This document shows, one piece after another, positions 1-5,674 of a DNA stretch of 7,596 bases (the stretch's first letter is position 1; every line of letters starts with the position of its first letter). The position numbers were made by a program, and so were the translations under genes. Under the pieces are notes generated by a model that ran no database searches, was not told where the DNA came from, and saw only the letters and a program-made list of their open reading frames with translations. This DNA is from Verrucomicrobiales bacterium (lineage in GTDB: Bacteria; Verrucomicrobiota; Verrucomicrobiia; Verrucomicrobiales; DEV007), in assembly GCA_023253615.1 (NCBI GenBank), contig JALRFZ010000117.1, forward strand, positions 1-7,596, read 5' to 3'.

Positions 1-49
1 CCGCTCACCGCTCACCGCTCACCGCTCACCGCTCACCGCTCACCGCTCA
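1..49. repeat. Heptanucleotide tandem repeat, 7 perfect copies
   Basis: Seven perfect head-to-tail copies of CCGCTCA (TGAGCGG on the minus strand) fill the window edge, so the array may continue outside it. On the minus strand each unit contains TGA. Because seven is not a multiple of three, any three consecutive units put a stop in all three frames. The last codons and the stop of the GNAT acetyltransferase gene lie inside the array. Changes in copy number would therefore alter only what follows the stop or the last few residues. No hairpin is evident. Confidence 0.95.
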
Positions 50-674
50 CCCCCATCCCCTCCCAATCGCGCAACCACGCGGCCGACTCGATGAGCCGGT
101 AGGACGGTCGCACCGTGAAGGCGATGCGTTCGAGAAAGACGGCCGGATCTTCGAGAGCAAGGTCGAGTTCGAAGTGACGCGCTTCCTCCCTCACCCTGCC
201 TCCCATTTCCGCCCACCATCGCACCATGGCCACGTTGTTTTTGCGGCATTGCCCGGTGAACTCCCGCACGCCGCAACGCCAGCCTTCGTGCCAGAGGATT
301 GAATAAAGCAGCGTGGCCAGCCCGCGCCGGTGCCACGCATCGGCAATGGTGAAGGAGAGCTCGGCCCGCGCCGGATCGTGGCCGTCCCGCCACCAGGAGG
401 CACCGCCGTAGCCCGGGAAGTCTTCATCCTCCGGATTCAACGCGATCCAGGCGAGATGATCGAGGCCGTCGACCTCGGCGATCCTCGCCGCATGATGCTC
501 ACCGAGTCGCTCCGGCCTTTCCCAGAAACGATTGAGCCGGGATTCCTCCGAAAGCATCTCGTAGGCTCGTTGGATGCGCTCGCGATCCTCCGGCACGATG
601 GGACGCAGCCTCACGGCGAGCCCCTCCTCGAGGCAGCGATCGAAAGGGGCGAAATCCGAGAGCGCTGGCATCAT
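33..674 (-). CDS. GNAT-family N-acetyltransferase
   Basis: This 213-residue protein is probably an acetyl-CoA-dependent N-acetyltransferase; its substrate cannot be told from sequence. The N-terminal stretch (residues 18-50: RLRPIVPEDRE followed by LSEESRLNRFW) resembles the opening of GNAT domains found in protein-lysine acetyltransferases of the Pat type. The acetyl-CoA loop (motif A) is HRRGLATLL at about residues 115-123, after a typical beta-4 strand (AELSFTIAD). An Asn-containing helix follows (KNNVAMVRWWAEMGG, about 145-159). Two ATGs stand in tandem at the start with a weak GGGGA upstream; I kept the first. The gene begins 24 bp after the ald stop on the same strand, so the two are probably cotranscribed. 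The last residues (VSGER) and the stop are read from the heptamer repeat, so the native C-terminus may once have been different. Confidence 0.85.
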   Translation of the reverse strand: MMPALSDFAPFDRCLEEGLAVRLRPIVPEDRERIQRAYEMLSEESRLNRFWERPERLGEHHAARIAEVDGLDHLAWIALNPEDEDFPGYGGASWWRDGHDPARAELSFTIADAWHRRGLATLLYSILWHEGWRCGVREFTGQCRKNNVAMVRWWAEMGGRVREEARHFELDLALEDPAVFLERIAFTVRPSYRLIESAAWLRDWEGMGVSGER

Positions 675-698
675 GGTTTTCCCCGGTTTAAAAACCCC

Positions 699-1832
699 TC
701 ACGAAAACACCTCGGTCCAGGGCAGGTCGTGCGCCTGTCCCACTTCCTCGCAGGTGAGCCTGCCATGGAAGCAATTGATCCCGCCGACCAGCTCCGGCGC
801 CCGGAAACACGAGGCCTCGAGCCCGGCCGTGGCGAGGAGTTGCACGTAGGGCAGCGTCACACTCGTCAGCGCCTGGGTCGAGGTTCTCGCATAGGCGCCC
901 GGCATGTTCGCGACGCAGTAATGGATCACGCCCTCTTCGGTGAAGACGGGATTTTCATGAGTGGTCGGACGCGTCGTCTCGATGCACCCGCCTTGGTCGA
1001 CGGCGATGTCGACGACGACGGTGCCCTCGCGCATGAGGCGCAACATCTCGCGGCTGACGAGCTTCGGGGCTTTCGCCCCCGGCACGAGGACCGCGCCGAT
1101 GAGCAGGTCGGTGCGGGGCAGCACCTCGAGCAGGGCCGACTCACTGCTGTAGAGCGTCTTCGCCGCAGGCATGGCGGTGTCGAGCCAGGTCATGCGTTCG
1201 CTGCTGACCTCGAGGATCGTCGTGTCGGCCCCGATCCCGGTCGCGACCTTCGCGGCGTTGGTCCCGCAAGTGCCGCCGCCGATGATGGTGACGCGTCCCG
1301 GCAGCACGCCCGGCACCCCTCCTAACAAAGTACCACGACCGCCCGCGTGTTTGGCGAGGTGATAGGCCCCGACCATCACGCTCATGCGGCCGGCGACCTC
1401 GCTCATGGGCTCGAGGAGGGGCAGGCGTTTGCCGATCTGCACCGTCTCGTAGGCGATCCCGGTGACACCCCTGGCGACGAGGGATTCGGTGAGGCGCTTG
1501 TCGGCGGCGAGGTGGAGGTAGGTGAAAAGAATCTGCCCGGCTCGCAGCATCGCGATTTCCTGCGGCTGGGGTTCCTTCACCTTCACGAGAAGGTCGGCGG
1601 TGGCAAAGACCTCGGCGGCGGTGGCGGCGATTTCGGCTCCGGCCTCGAGGTATTCGCTGTCGGCATAGGCGGCGCCGGCTCCCGCCCCGGTCTCCACGAT
1701 CACCCGCACGCCTTGGCGCACGAGCTGCCTCGCGCCGCCCGGAGTCAGGGCGACGCGGTTTTCCTGGCTCTTGATTTCGCGGGGGCAGCCGACGATGGCG
1801 GAAGGTTGGGCGGGGGAAGAGGGAGCGCTCAT
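699..1832 (-). CDS. ald: Alanine dehydrogenase
   Basis: The product catalyses NAD-dependent, reversible oxidative deamination of L-alanine to pyruvate and ammonia in the cytoplasm, linking alanine to carbon and nitrogen metabolism. The 377 residues match the usual full length of the family. Recognisable landmarks are ENRVALTP (Arg26, substrate carboxylate), VKVKEP (Lys84/Lys86), the catalytic-type His in YLHLAAD (His107), AYETVQ, the Rossmann glycine loop IIGGGTCGTNAAK (about 184-195), the catalytic-type Asp in VDIAVDQGG (Asp279) and HYCVANMPGAYARTST (about 304-319). Residue roles come from known Ald structures, not from this sequence. The ATG is preceded on the minus strand by GGAGA with 9 nt spacing. 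The SD lies in a small palindrome, GGAGA-C-TCTCC. A GNAT gene follows after 24 bp. I saw no convincing -35/-10 pair upstream. Confidence 0.97.
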   Translation of the reverse strand: MSAPSSPAQPSAIVGCPREIKSQENRVALTPGGARQLVRQGVRVIVETGAGAGAAYADSEYLEAGAEIAATAAEVFATADLLVKVKEPQPQEIAMLRAGQILFTYLHLAADKRLTESLVARGVTGIAYETVQIGKRLPLLEPMSEVAGRMSVMVGAYHLAKHAGGRGTLLGGVPGVLPGRVTIIGGGTCGTNAAKVATGIGADTTILEVSSERMTWLDTAMPAAKTLYSSESALLEVLPRTDLLIGAVLVPGAKAPKLVSREMLRLMREGTVVVDIAVDQGGCIETTRPTTHENPVFTEEGVIHYCVANMPGAYARTSTQALTSVTLPYVQLLATAGLEASCFRAPELVGGINCFHGRLTCEEVGQAHDLPWTEVFS

Positions 1833-1971
1833 GCGGGAGAGTCTCCAAACACTACGGCACGGCGGCCCTCCGACATAGGCTCATTTCGCAATTCACGTTT
1901 TCCGTTTGGTTCGCACGCAAAAAGGCCAAGGCGGCGCGGGACCTTTCCGTTTCCAATCGACCCGGACGTGC

Positions 1972-1977
1972 TAGATT
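1972..1977 (+). promoter_or_regulatory. Extended -10 promoter element
   Basis: The sequence TGcTAGATT (extended -10 TGn plus a TATAAT-like hexamer) lies 28 nt before the ATG at 2005. The -35 match is poor (TTTCCA near 1950-1955), which is tolerable for an extended -10 promoter. The predicted start of transcription falls at about 1983-1985, exactly at the edge of a nine-cytosine run. It would drive the two secreted paralogues downstream. Confidence 0.45.
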
Positions 1978-1982
1978 CGCCT

Positions 1983-1991
1983 CCCCCCCCC
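1983..1991 (+). repeat. Poly-C tract (9 C) at predicted transcript start
   Basis: An uninterrupted run of nine cytosines lies between the candidate -10 element and the ATG at 2005. Homopolymer runs of this length slip during replication. A change here would alter the distance or 5' end of the leader rather than a reading frame. There is no Shine-Dalgarno between the run and the start codon; the leader is almost entirely pyrimidine. Confidence 0.9.
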
Positions 1992-2004
1992 TCTCCTTCA
2001 TTCC

Positions 2005-3252
2005 ATGTCGCTCTCCCACGGGCCGTCTCTCCCCTCGCTTGCGCAGCGGATCCCCATCCTCGCTGTGATCGCCCTGCTGTTGTCTTCGCCTCCCCGTGCC
2101 GGGGCGGCGGATGCAAAAGAAGGTGTCCTCAACCTTTCCAATTCGTCCGGTCCCGTGACGACCTGGCGCAAGGAATCGGTCGGCCCCTGGGGCAAGCTCG
2201 AGTATTTTCCCGTCACCCTCGAGCCCCCCGCCTCGCACCTCTGGGAAGCGCTTTACGACGAGCGTTCCTACTGGAATTTCGAAAAGCTGGAGCAGACCGA
2301 AGCCCGCGCCCTCCTCGAAACACTGGGACTCTCGGGGGAAACACTGGCCCTCATCGACGAGGAAGGGGTCTGGGTCCAGGGTCCGCGCGGACTCGAGCTG
2401 GAATTCGGAGACCGGGTCGTGGAGAGCCTGACCAACGAGAACCGCGCCGCCCTGGCGAGATGGTTCCGGCTCAACAGCAGCCTGTTTTTCTCGAAGACGA
2501 TCATCAATTTCGAAGGCGGCGACTTTTCCTTCTTCGAGAATGGCGCGGTCTCTCCGGAAACCCTCGCGCTCGTGAAACGGTATTCCTTTTCGCGGAGGAA
2601 CGTCCTCAGCCTGATGGACCGTCCTTACATCCTGCGGCAACTGGGCAGCGACACGGCGGAGAAGGAACGTTTCCTCCGCTCCACCTTCTCCACGAAGGGG
2701 CTCATCGTGCGGCTGATTCTGGATGAAACGACCGATCTCGATTCCGTGATCCGCTACTGGTCGTGCGACGGTTTGAATTCCGGATTCGAGGGCATCCTGC
2801 AGGGCGTCGCATTGACCGAGGGCATCAACAAGGTCGATCTCGTCCAGATCCTGCCTCCGGTGCCCCGCCGTTACCTCAACGGCTTCACCAACCTGCGGGA
2901 TGTCAGTCCCACCAACACCCCGGATTGTTTCTGGACGTCGGTCCAATTCTTGCGCCACCAGGTCTCGCCCCGCATGCTCGACCCGGTGAGGCTGATGCAT
3001 CACATCGAGGGCGATTTCGAGCGCGTCGAGACCGATGAGCTCCGCTTCGGCGACCTGGTCTGCATGTTCGACGAGTCCGACGACAGCTTCCTCCACAGCT
3101 ACGTCCACATCGCCGACGACATCGTCTTTTCGAAAAACGGCGCCAGCTTCGCCCGCCCCTATGTGCTCACCCTGAAATCGGACATGCTCTCGGTCTATCT
3201 GGATGAGTCGCGCTACCGCTTCGAAATCTATCGCAGGAAGCTCAGCCACTGA
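2005..3252 (+). CDS. Secreted protein with NlpC/P60-like C-terminal region (paralogue 1)
   Basis: I do not recognise a named family for this 415-residue protein. Residues 1-34 look like a Sec signal peptide (Arg15, a hydrophobic core, cleavage near AGA|AD), so it should be exported. A block GPWGKLEYF (60-68) and a middle region are shared with the next gene. The last ~110 residues read like a cysteine-hydrolase fold of NlpC/P60 type: PDCFWTS with Cys308, FGDLV (349-352) and HSYVHIADDIVFSKNG starting at His364. In NlpC/P60 enzymes a Cys at a helix start, a GD(L/V) strand and a His before a V-x-I strand form the active site; by that analogy Cys308 and His364 are the candidate catalytic pair. 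No Shine-Dalgarno precedes the ATG. The stop is one base before the start of the paralogue. A peptidoglycan or peptide amide target is possible but is not shown by the sequence. Confidence 0.8.
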   Translation: MSLSHGPSLPSLAQRIPILAVIALLLSSPPRAGAADAKEGVLNLSNSSGPVTTWRKESVGPWGKLEYFPVTLEPPASHLWEALYDERSYWNFEKLEQTEARALLETLGLSGETLALIDEEGVWVQGPRGLELEFGDRVVESLTNENRAALARWFRLNSSLFFSKTIINFEGGDFSFFENGAVSPETLALVKRYSFSRRNVLSLMDRPYILRQLGSDTAEKERFLRSTFSTKGLIVRLILDETTDLDSVIRYWSCDGLNSGFEGILQGVALTEGINKVDLVQILPPVPRRYLNGFTNLRDVSPTNTPDCFWTSVQFLRHQVSPRMLDPVRLMHHIEGDFERVETDELRFGDLVCMFDESDDSFLHSYVHIADDIVFSKNGASFARPYVLTLKSDMLSVYLDESRYRFEIYRRKLSH

Positions 3253-3253
3253 C

Positions 3254-4495
3254 ATGCCGATGCGCCCACCTTTCCTCCTGTCGATCTGCGCGCTGATCGC
3301 CTTCCTCCCGCCCCCCGCCCCGGCGCAGGGCCCGGGAGCCGGCTCCTCCGCGGAGCAGAGTCCTCCCCCATTCCCGACCGCGGACCCGCGTCAGGTGACG
3401 GAACTGCCTCCCGGTCCCTGGGGCAGCCTCGAGTATTTCTCCATCCCGCTCTCGTGCCCTCCCGCCTCTCTCGCTTTTTTGCGGACGCCATCGCAACAGG
3501 TCGAATGGTGCTTCCATGCACGCACCCAGGCCGAACTGGAGGGGGCGCTGCTCACCGCCGGCCTCACCGCGCCGGAGGTCGCCTCCGTCCTGAAGGGAGC
3601 GAACGTCCTCGCCGACCCCGAGTTGATGCGCGTCTTTCCCTCCGAAGAAGCCATCCTCGGGGTGGATTTCCAGACGCGCGCGAAAATCTACCGGTACCTC
3701 GGACAGATCCCGGAAAACCGTTTCCATCGCCGCCCCCTCTACATCGCGACCGAGAATCTTTCCTCCTGGTTCGACGGCACCGGCATCCCGCGCCCGGTGA
3801 TCCAGGATATCGCGAAGCTCGCTTACCCGACTCCGCGGGGCCGGGGGTATTTTTTCGCCGACCTCCCTTTCACCCTGAGGCGCACCGATTCGATGAAGGA
3901 TGAAAGACTCCTCCTCTCCGGATTGACGCGCCGGGAAGGCCTCGTCGTGAGGCTCCGTGTCAAGCGCGAGACGCTCACTCCGGAGATCGCCGACTACTGG
4001 AACGCCGGCTACAAGAACAAATCGGTGATGCCCCTCCTCGACGCCGTCGTCCAGGCCAACGACGGCGGGGCCATCGACATCGCCCATCTCCTGCCCGCGA
4101 CGCCGCGGCAGATGCTCAACCGCTTTCCCGATCCCTCCTACGCGGTGGATGGCCGGCTCCCCGATTGGTTCTGGACCTGTTACAACTTCTTCCGCTTCGC
4201 CCCCTCCGACGTCTATGCGGACTCGCCCGAGCGGGACACCCTCATCATCGGGGACTTCGAGCCGAGCCTGCCTCCCCTGCAATTCGGAGACATGGTGCTG
4301 CTGAACTCGGGCTCGAAGATCATCCACGGCTGCATCCACATCGCCGGCGACATCGTCTTCACCAAAAACGGAGCGGATCTCTTTTCCCCCTGGATCCTGA
4401 TGCGTCTGGAGGATGTCGTCGCGTCACACGATCTCCTCGGCGACGTGTCCCTCGCCGCCTATCGCAAATCCGAGCCGGTGCCGCCCGTGCGGTAA
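3254..4495 (+). CDS. Secreted paralogue 2 with catalytic-position Cys replaced by Trp
   Basis: This 413-residue protein is a diverged tandem copy of its upstream neighbour. Shared blocks are GPWGSLEYF (54-62), ALLTAGLTAPE, the LTRREGLVVRLRVKRE segment, ADYW, the LLPATPRQMLNRF segment, PDxFWT, FGDMV and IHIAGDIVFTKNG. The ATG at 3254 was chosen over an upstream in-frame start at 3203. It sits one base after the previous stop (TGAcATG), follows AGGAAG 13 nt earlier, and gives a normal Sec signal peptide (residues 1-24, cleavage near APA|Q). At the position of paralogue 1's Cys308 the codon is TGG (Trp305), one base from TGT; a Cys appears four residues later (Cys309). The His of the C-terminal motif (His358) is kept. 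Either activity is lost, as in pseudoenzymes, or the nucleophile has moved one helical turn. Expression is probably coupled to the upstream gene. Confidence 0.8.
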   Translation: MPMRPPFLLSICALIAFLPPPAPAQGPGAGSSAEQSPPPFPTADPRQVTELPPGPWGSLEYFSIPLSCPPASLAFLRTPSQQVEWCFHARTQAELEGALLTAGLTAPEVASVLKGANVLADPELMRVFPSEEAILGVDFQTRAKIYRYLGQIPENRFHRRPLYIATENLSSWFDGTGIPRPVIQDIAKLAYPTPRGRGYFFADLPFTLRRTDSMKDERLLLSGLTRREGLVVRLRVKRETLTPEIADYWNAGYKNKSVMPLLDAVVQANDGGAIDIAHLLPATPRQMLNRFPDPSYAVDGRLPDWFWTCYNFFRFAPSDVYADSPERDTLIIGDFEPSLPPLQFGDMVLLNSGSKIIHGCIHIAGDIVFTKNGADLFSPWILMRLEDVVASHDLLGDVSLAAYRKSEPVPPVR

Positions 4496-4527
4496 AGAGA
4501 GGTGAAATCCGCCGTCCTCGATTGAGT

Positions 4528-4556
4528 TTGACATTTATGGTTTTTACGTTTTTGAT
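4528..4556 (+). promoter_or_regulatory. Candidate promoter with perfect TTGACA
   Basis: A consensus -35 hexamer TTGACA (4528-4533) is followed after 17 bp by TTTGAT (4551-4556, four of six matches to TATAAT). It lies in an AT-rich island between GC-rich genes. The -10 overlaps the left arm of a large inverted repeat, so an operator role for that repeat is possible. An alternative -10, TATTAT (4562-4567), lies in the loop of the repeat but has no good -35. The promoter would serve the broken lipoprotein gene. Confidence 0.45.
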
Positions 4557-4582
4557 CTCTTTATTATCAAGAGATCCAAAAC
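4548..4582. repeat. Imperfect inverted repeat, 14-bp arms, 7-nt loop
   Basis: Arms 4548-4561 and 4569-4582 pair at 13 of 14 positions (GTTTT, one mismatch, then GATCTCTT against AAGAGATC), around the loop TATTATC. The arms are AT-rich and no T-run follows the stem on either strand, which argues against a standard intrinsic terminator. It may be an operator, a leader hairpin or a U-tract-less terminator of the upstream pair; the sequence does not decide. Confidence 0.75.
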
Positions 4583-4725
4583 ATCTCGTTCGTTTCGTCG
4601 GGCGCAGCAGGGCTTGCCACTGACACTGCTTCTCGCGGGAGCAATGCTTTCTTCCTGCAGCTCCGCCAAAAAGCGGGGTGAGTCGGAGAATCCGCTCATC
4701 GCCACCGTCCTCCCCGAGGCACGGC

Positions 4726-4807
4726 CGTTTTCCGGGGACACGCTCGCCTCTCTCATGGCGATCCCGCGTTTTCCGGGGACACGCTCGCCTCTCTCATGGC
4801 GATCGCG
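4726..4807 (+). repeat. 41-bp tandem duplication causing a frameshift
   Basis: Two adjacent units, 4726-4766 and 4767-4807, agree at 40 of 41 positions; the first 38 bases are identical and the single mismatch is C4764 against G4805. The unit length is 13 codons plus two bases, so the duplication shifts the frame. Each copy contains ATGGCGATC: in the first copy this ATG (4755) is in frame with the lipoprotein leader, in the second (4796) with the downstream frame. Confidence 0.97.
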
Positions 4808-5659
4808 GATTCCCCGTCGTCGCACTTGCCGCCTAACGATGCCGACGCCCCTGCCGATGGTGGATCTCCCTACCCCGCGAATGAAGCCGCCGCGGATGCG
4901 GAGGATTCCGTGATGGAGATTGAAACGAGCGCCACGGAAGTCGCCGCCGCCTTCGTCGCTCCGGCCTCGTGGAGTGCCCCCGGCATCAACCCGGAAGAAG
5001 TGAATCCCGGCGACCTCTTTTCCGAAAAGGAATGTCCCGTGCTGCGGAAGGTGATGAGCCTGCTCGACAAACTCCCCGCGGAGGAGAGGACCAGGCTGCT
5101 TCAGCATTTCACCCGGACAACCACGACGCGCGTGCCGGTGCCCCTCTCGCGCAAGGAGCTCGCCGGCCTCGGCGCCCTCGTTGAGGAAGGAACCGTGCCG
5201 CCGACCCGCAGCGTCGCCCTCGATTGCCGCACCACGACCCATGCCATCGATCCCGATCGCTACCTCGATCTGCTTTCCGCCATCGGCAAGGGCGGGAGCG
5301 CCGGGGCGATTTCTTCATCCGGGCATCTCGACCGTCTCCGGAAACAACTCGCCGCCGCGAAAAAGAGGCTGGGGGCGGGAGATGCCCTTTATCTCATTAC
5401 CTCCGTCTCCGAGTCGGAACGGATCGAGGCGAGCTACCCCGGTGCGCCCGTGGGCAAGCGCGATGTCGAACCCGTGCGAAACGCCGTCGTGGCCGTGTAT
5501 CCCCACCTGCGCGGACTCGAGGCCGCGAAAACCGGCGAGAACATCACCCTCGCCGGAAATCCCCGACTCCTCTGGGAATTCAGGACCCGCGAAGTGAAAC
5601 TCGTAGACGGCCACCTCGTCTTGGGAGAGGAGGAGGAGACCGCCTCACCCGCCCCGTGA
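4796..5659 (+). CDS. Unknown protein, 3' part of the broken lipoprotein gene
   Basis: This 287-codon frame is what remains open after the duplication. If translated from the ATG in the second repeat copy it would lack an export signal. There is no Shine-Dalgarno before that ATG (the preceding bases are CGCCTCTCTC), which supports reading it as the body of the upstream lipoprotein. Residues 1-60 are Ala/Pro/Ser/Asp-rich and probably a flexible tether. From about 65 the sequence looks globular: VLRKVMSLLDKLPAEERTRL, a Thr-rich stretch (TRTTTTRVPVPLSRKEL), SVALDCRTTTHAIDPDRYLDLL, HLDRLRKQLAAAKKRL and ALYLITSVSESERIEASYPG. I do not recognise a domain. The stop lies 15 bp from the convergent msrA stop. 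Codon-position GC bias looks like that of neighbouring genes, so inactivation, if real, is recent. Confidence 0.65.
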   Translation: MAIADSPSSHLPPNDADAPADGGSPYPANEAAADAEDSVMEIETSATEVAAAFVAPASWSAPGINPEEVNPGDLFSEKECPVLRKVMSLLDKLPAEERTRLLQHFTRTTTTRVPVPLSRKELAGLGALVEEGTVPPTRSVALDCRTTTHAIDPDRYLDLLSAIGKGGSAGAISSSGHLDRLRKQLAAAKKRLGAGDALYLITSVSESERIEASYPGAPVGKRDVEPVRNAVVAVYPHLRGLEAAKTGENITLAGNPRLLWEFRTREVKLVDGHLVLGEEEETASPAP

Positions 5660-5674
5660 ACGCCACGGCACCGC

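Larger units (their letters stand above)
4614..5659 (+). pseudogene. Lipoprotein gene frameshifted by a 41-bp tandem duplication
   Basis: The 5' frame from a TTG at 4614 encodes a lipoprotein leader: LTLLLAGAMLSSC with lipobox LSSC (Cys15), then SSAKKRGESEN. In the present sequence this frame runs through a 41-bp direct repeat into an unrelated reading frame and stops at 4911-4913 (99 residues). The long downstream frame (to 5659) is offset by exactly the 41-nt duplication. Deleting one copy joins them as GDTLASLMAIADSPSSH and yields one 334-residue lipoprotein. The TTG start gives a leader without positive charge. The same frame stays open upstream to 4506 and encodes a Lys/Arg-rich stretch (KRSKTSRSFRRAQQG), but offers no ATG, GTG or TTG, so the true start may be an unusual codon such as ATT at 4563. 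The function is unknown. It may be a dead gene, a phase-variable gene or an assembly error. Confidence 0.75.

Noticed and set aside
330..2726. Plus-strand open frames of 331 and 459 codons across the GNAT gene, ald and the start of paralogue 1
   Set aside because: They run opposite unmistakable minus-strand genes or across a promoter gap, with low-complexity translations.
3203..3253. Upstream in-frame start for paralogue 2, overlapping paralogue 1 by 50 nt
   Set aside because: It would bury the signal peptide behind 17 extra polar residues; the ATG at 3254 right after the stop fits better.
1852..3255. Long minus-strand open frame (467 codons) opposite paralogue 1
   Set aside because: The composition is a typical antisense shadow of a GC-rich gene. 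The plus-strand product has a signal peptide and a paralogue next door, and no domain is visible in the antisense frame.
3242..4339. Minus-strand open frame (365 codons) opposite paralogue 2
   Set aside because: It is rich in Arg/Glu/Gly/Asp with no recognisable domain; the plus strand is clearly coding.
4544..5242. Minus-strand open frame (232 codons) across the broken lipoprotein gene
   Set aside because: The plus-strand frames join into one lipoprotein once the duplication is removed, which explains the region better.
5654..5668. Small hairpin CCGTG / CACGG in the convergent gap between the broken lipoprotein gene and msrA
   Set aside because: The stem is only 5 bp, there is no T-run, and it overlaps a stop codon; too weak to call a bidirectional terminator.
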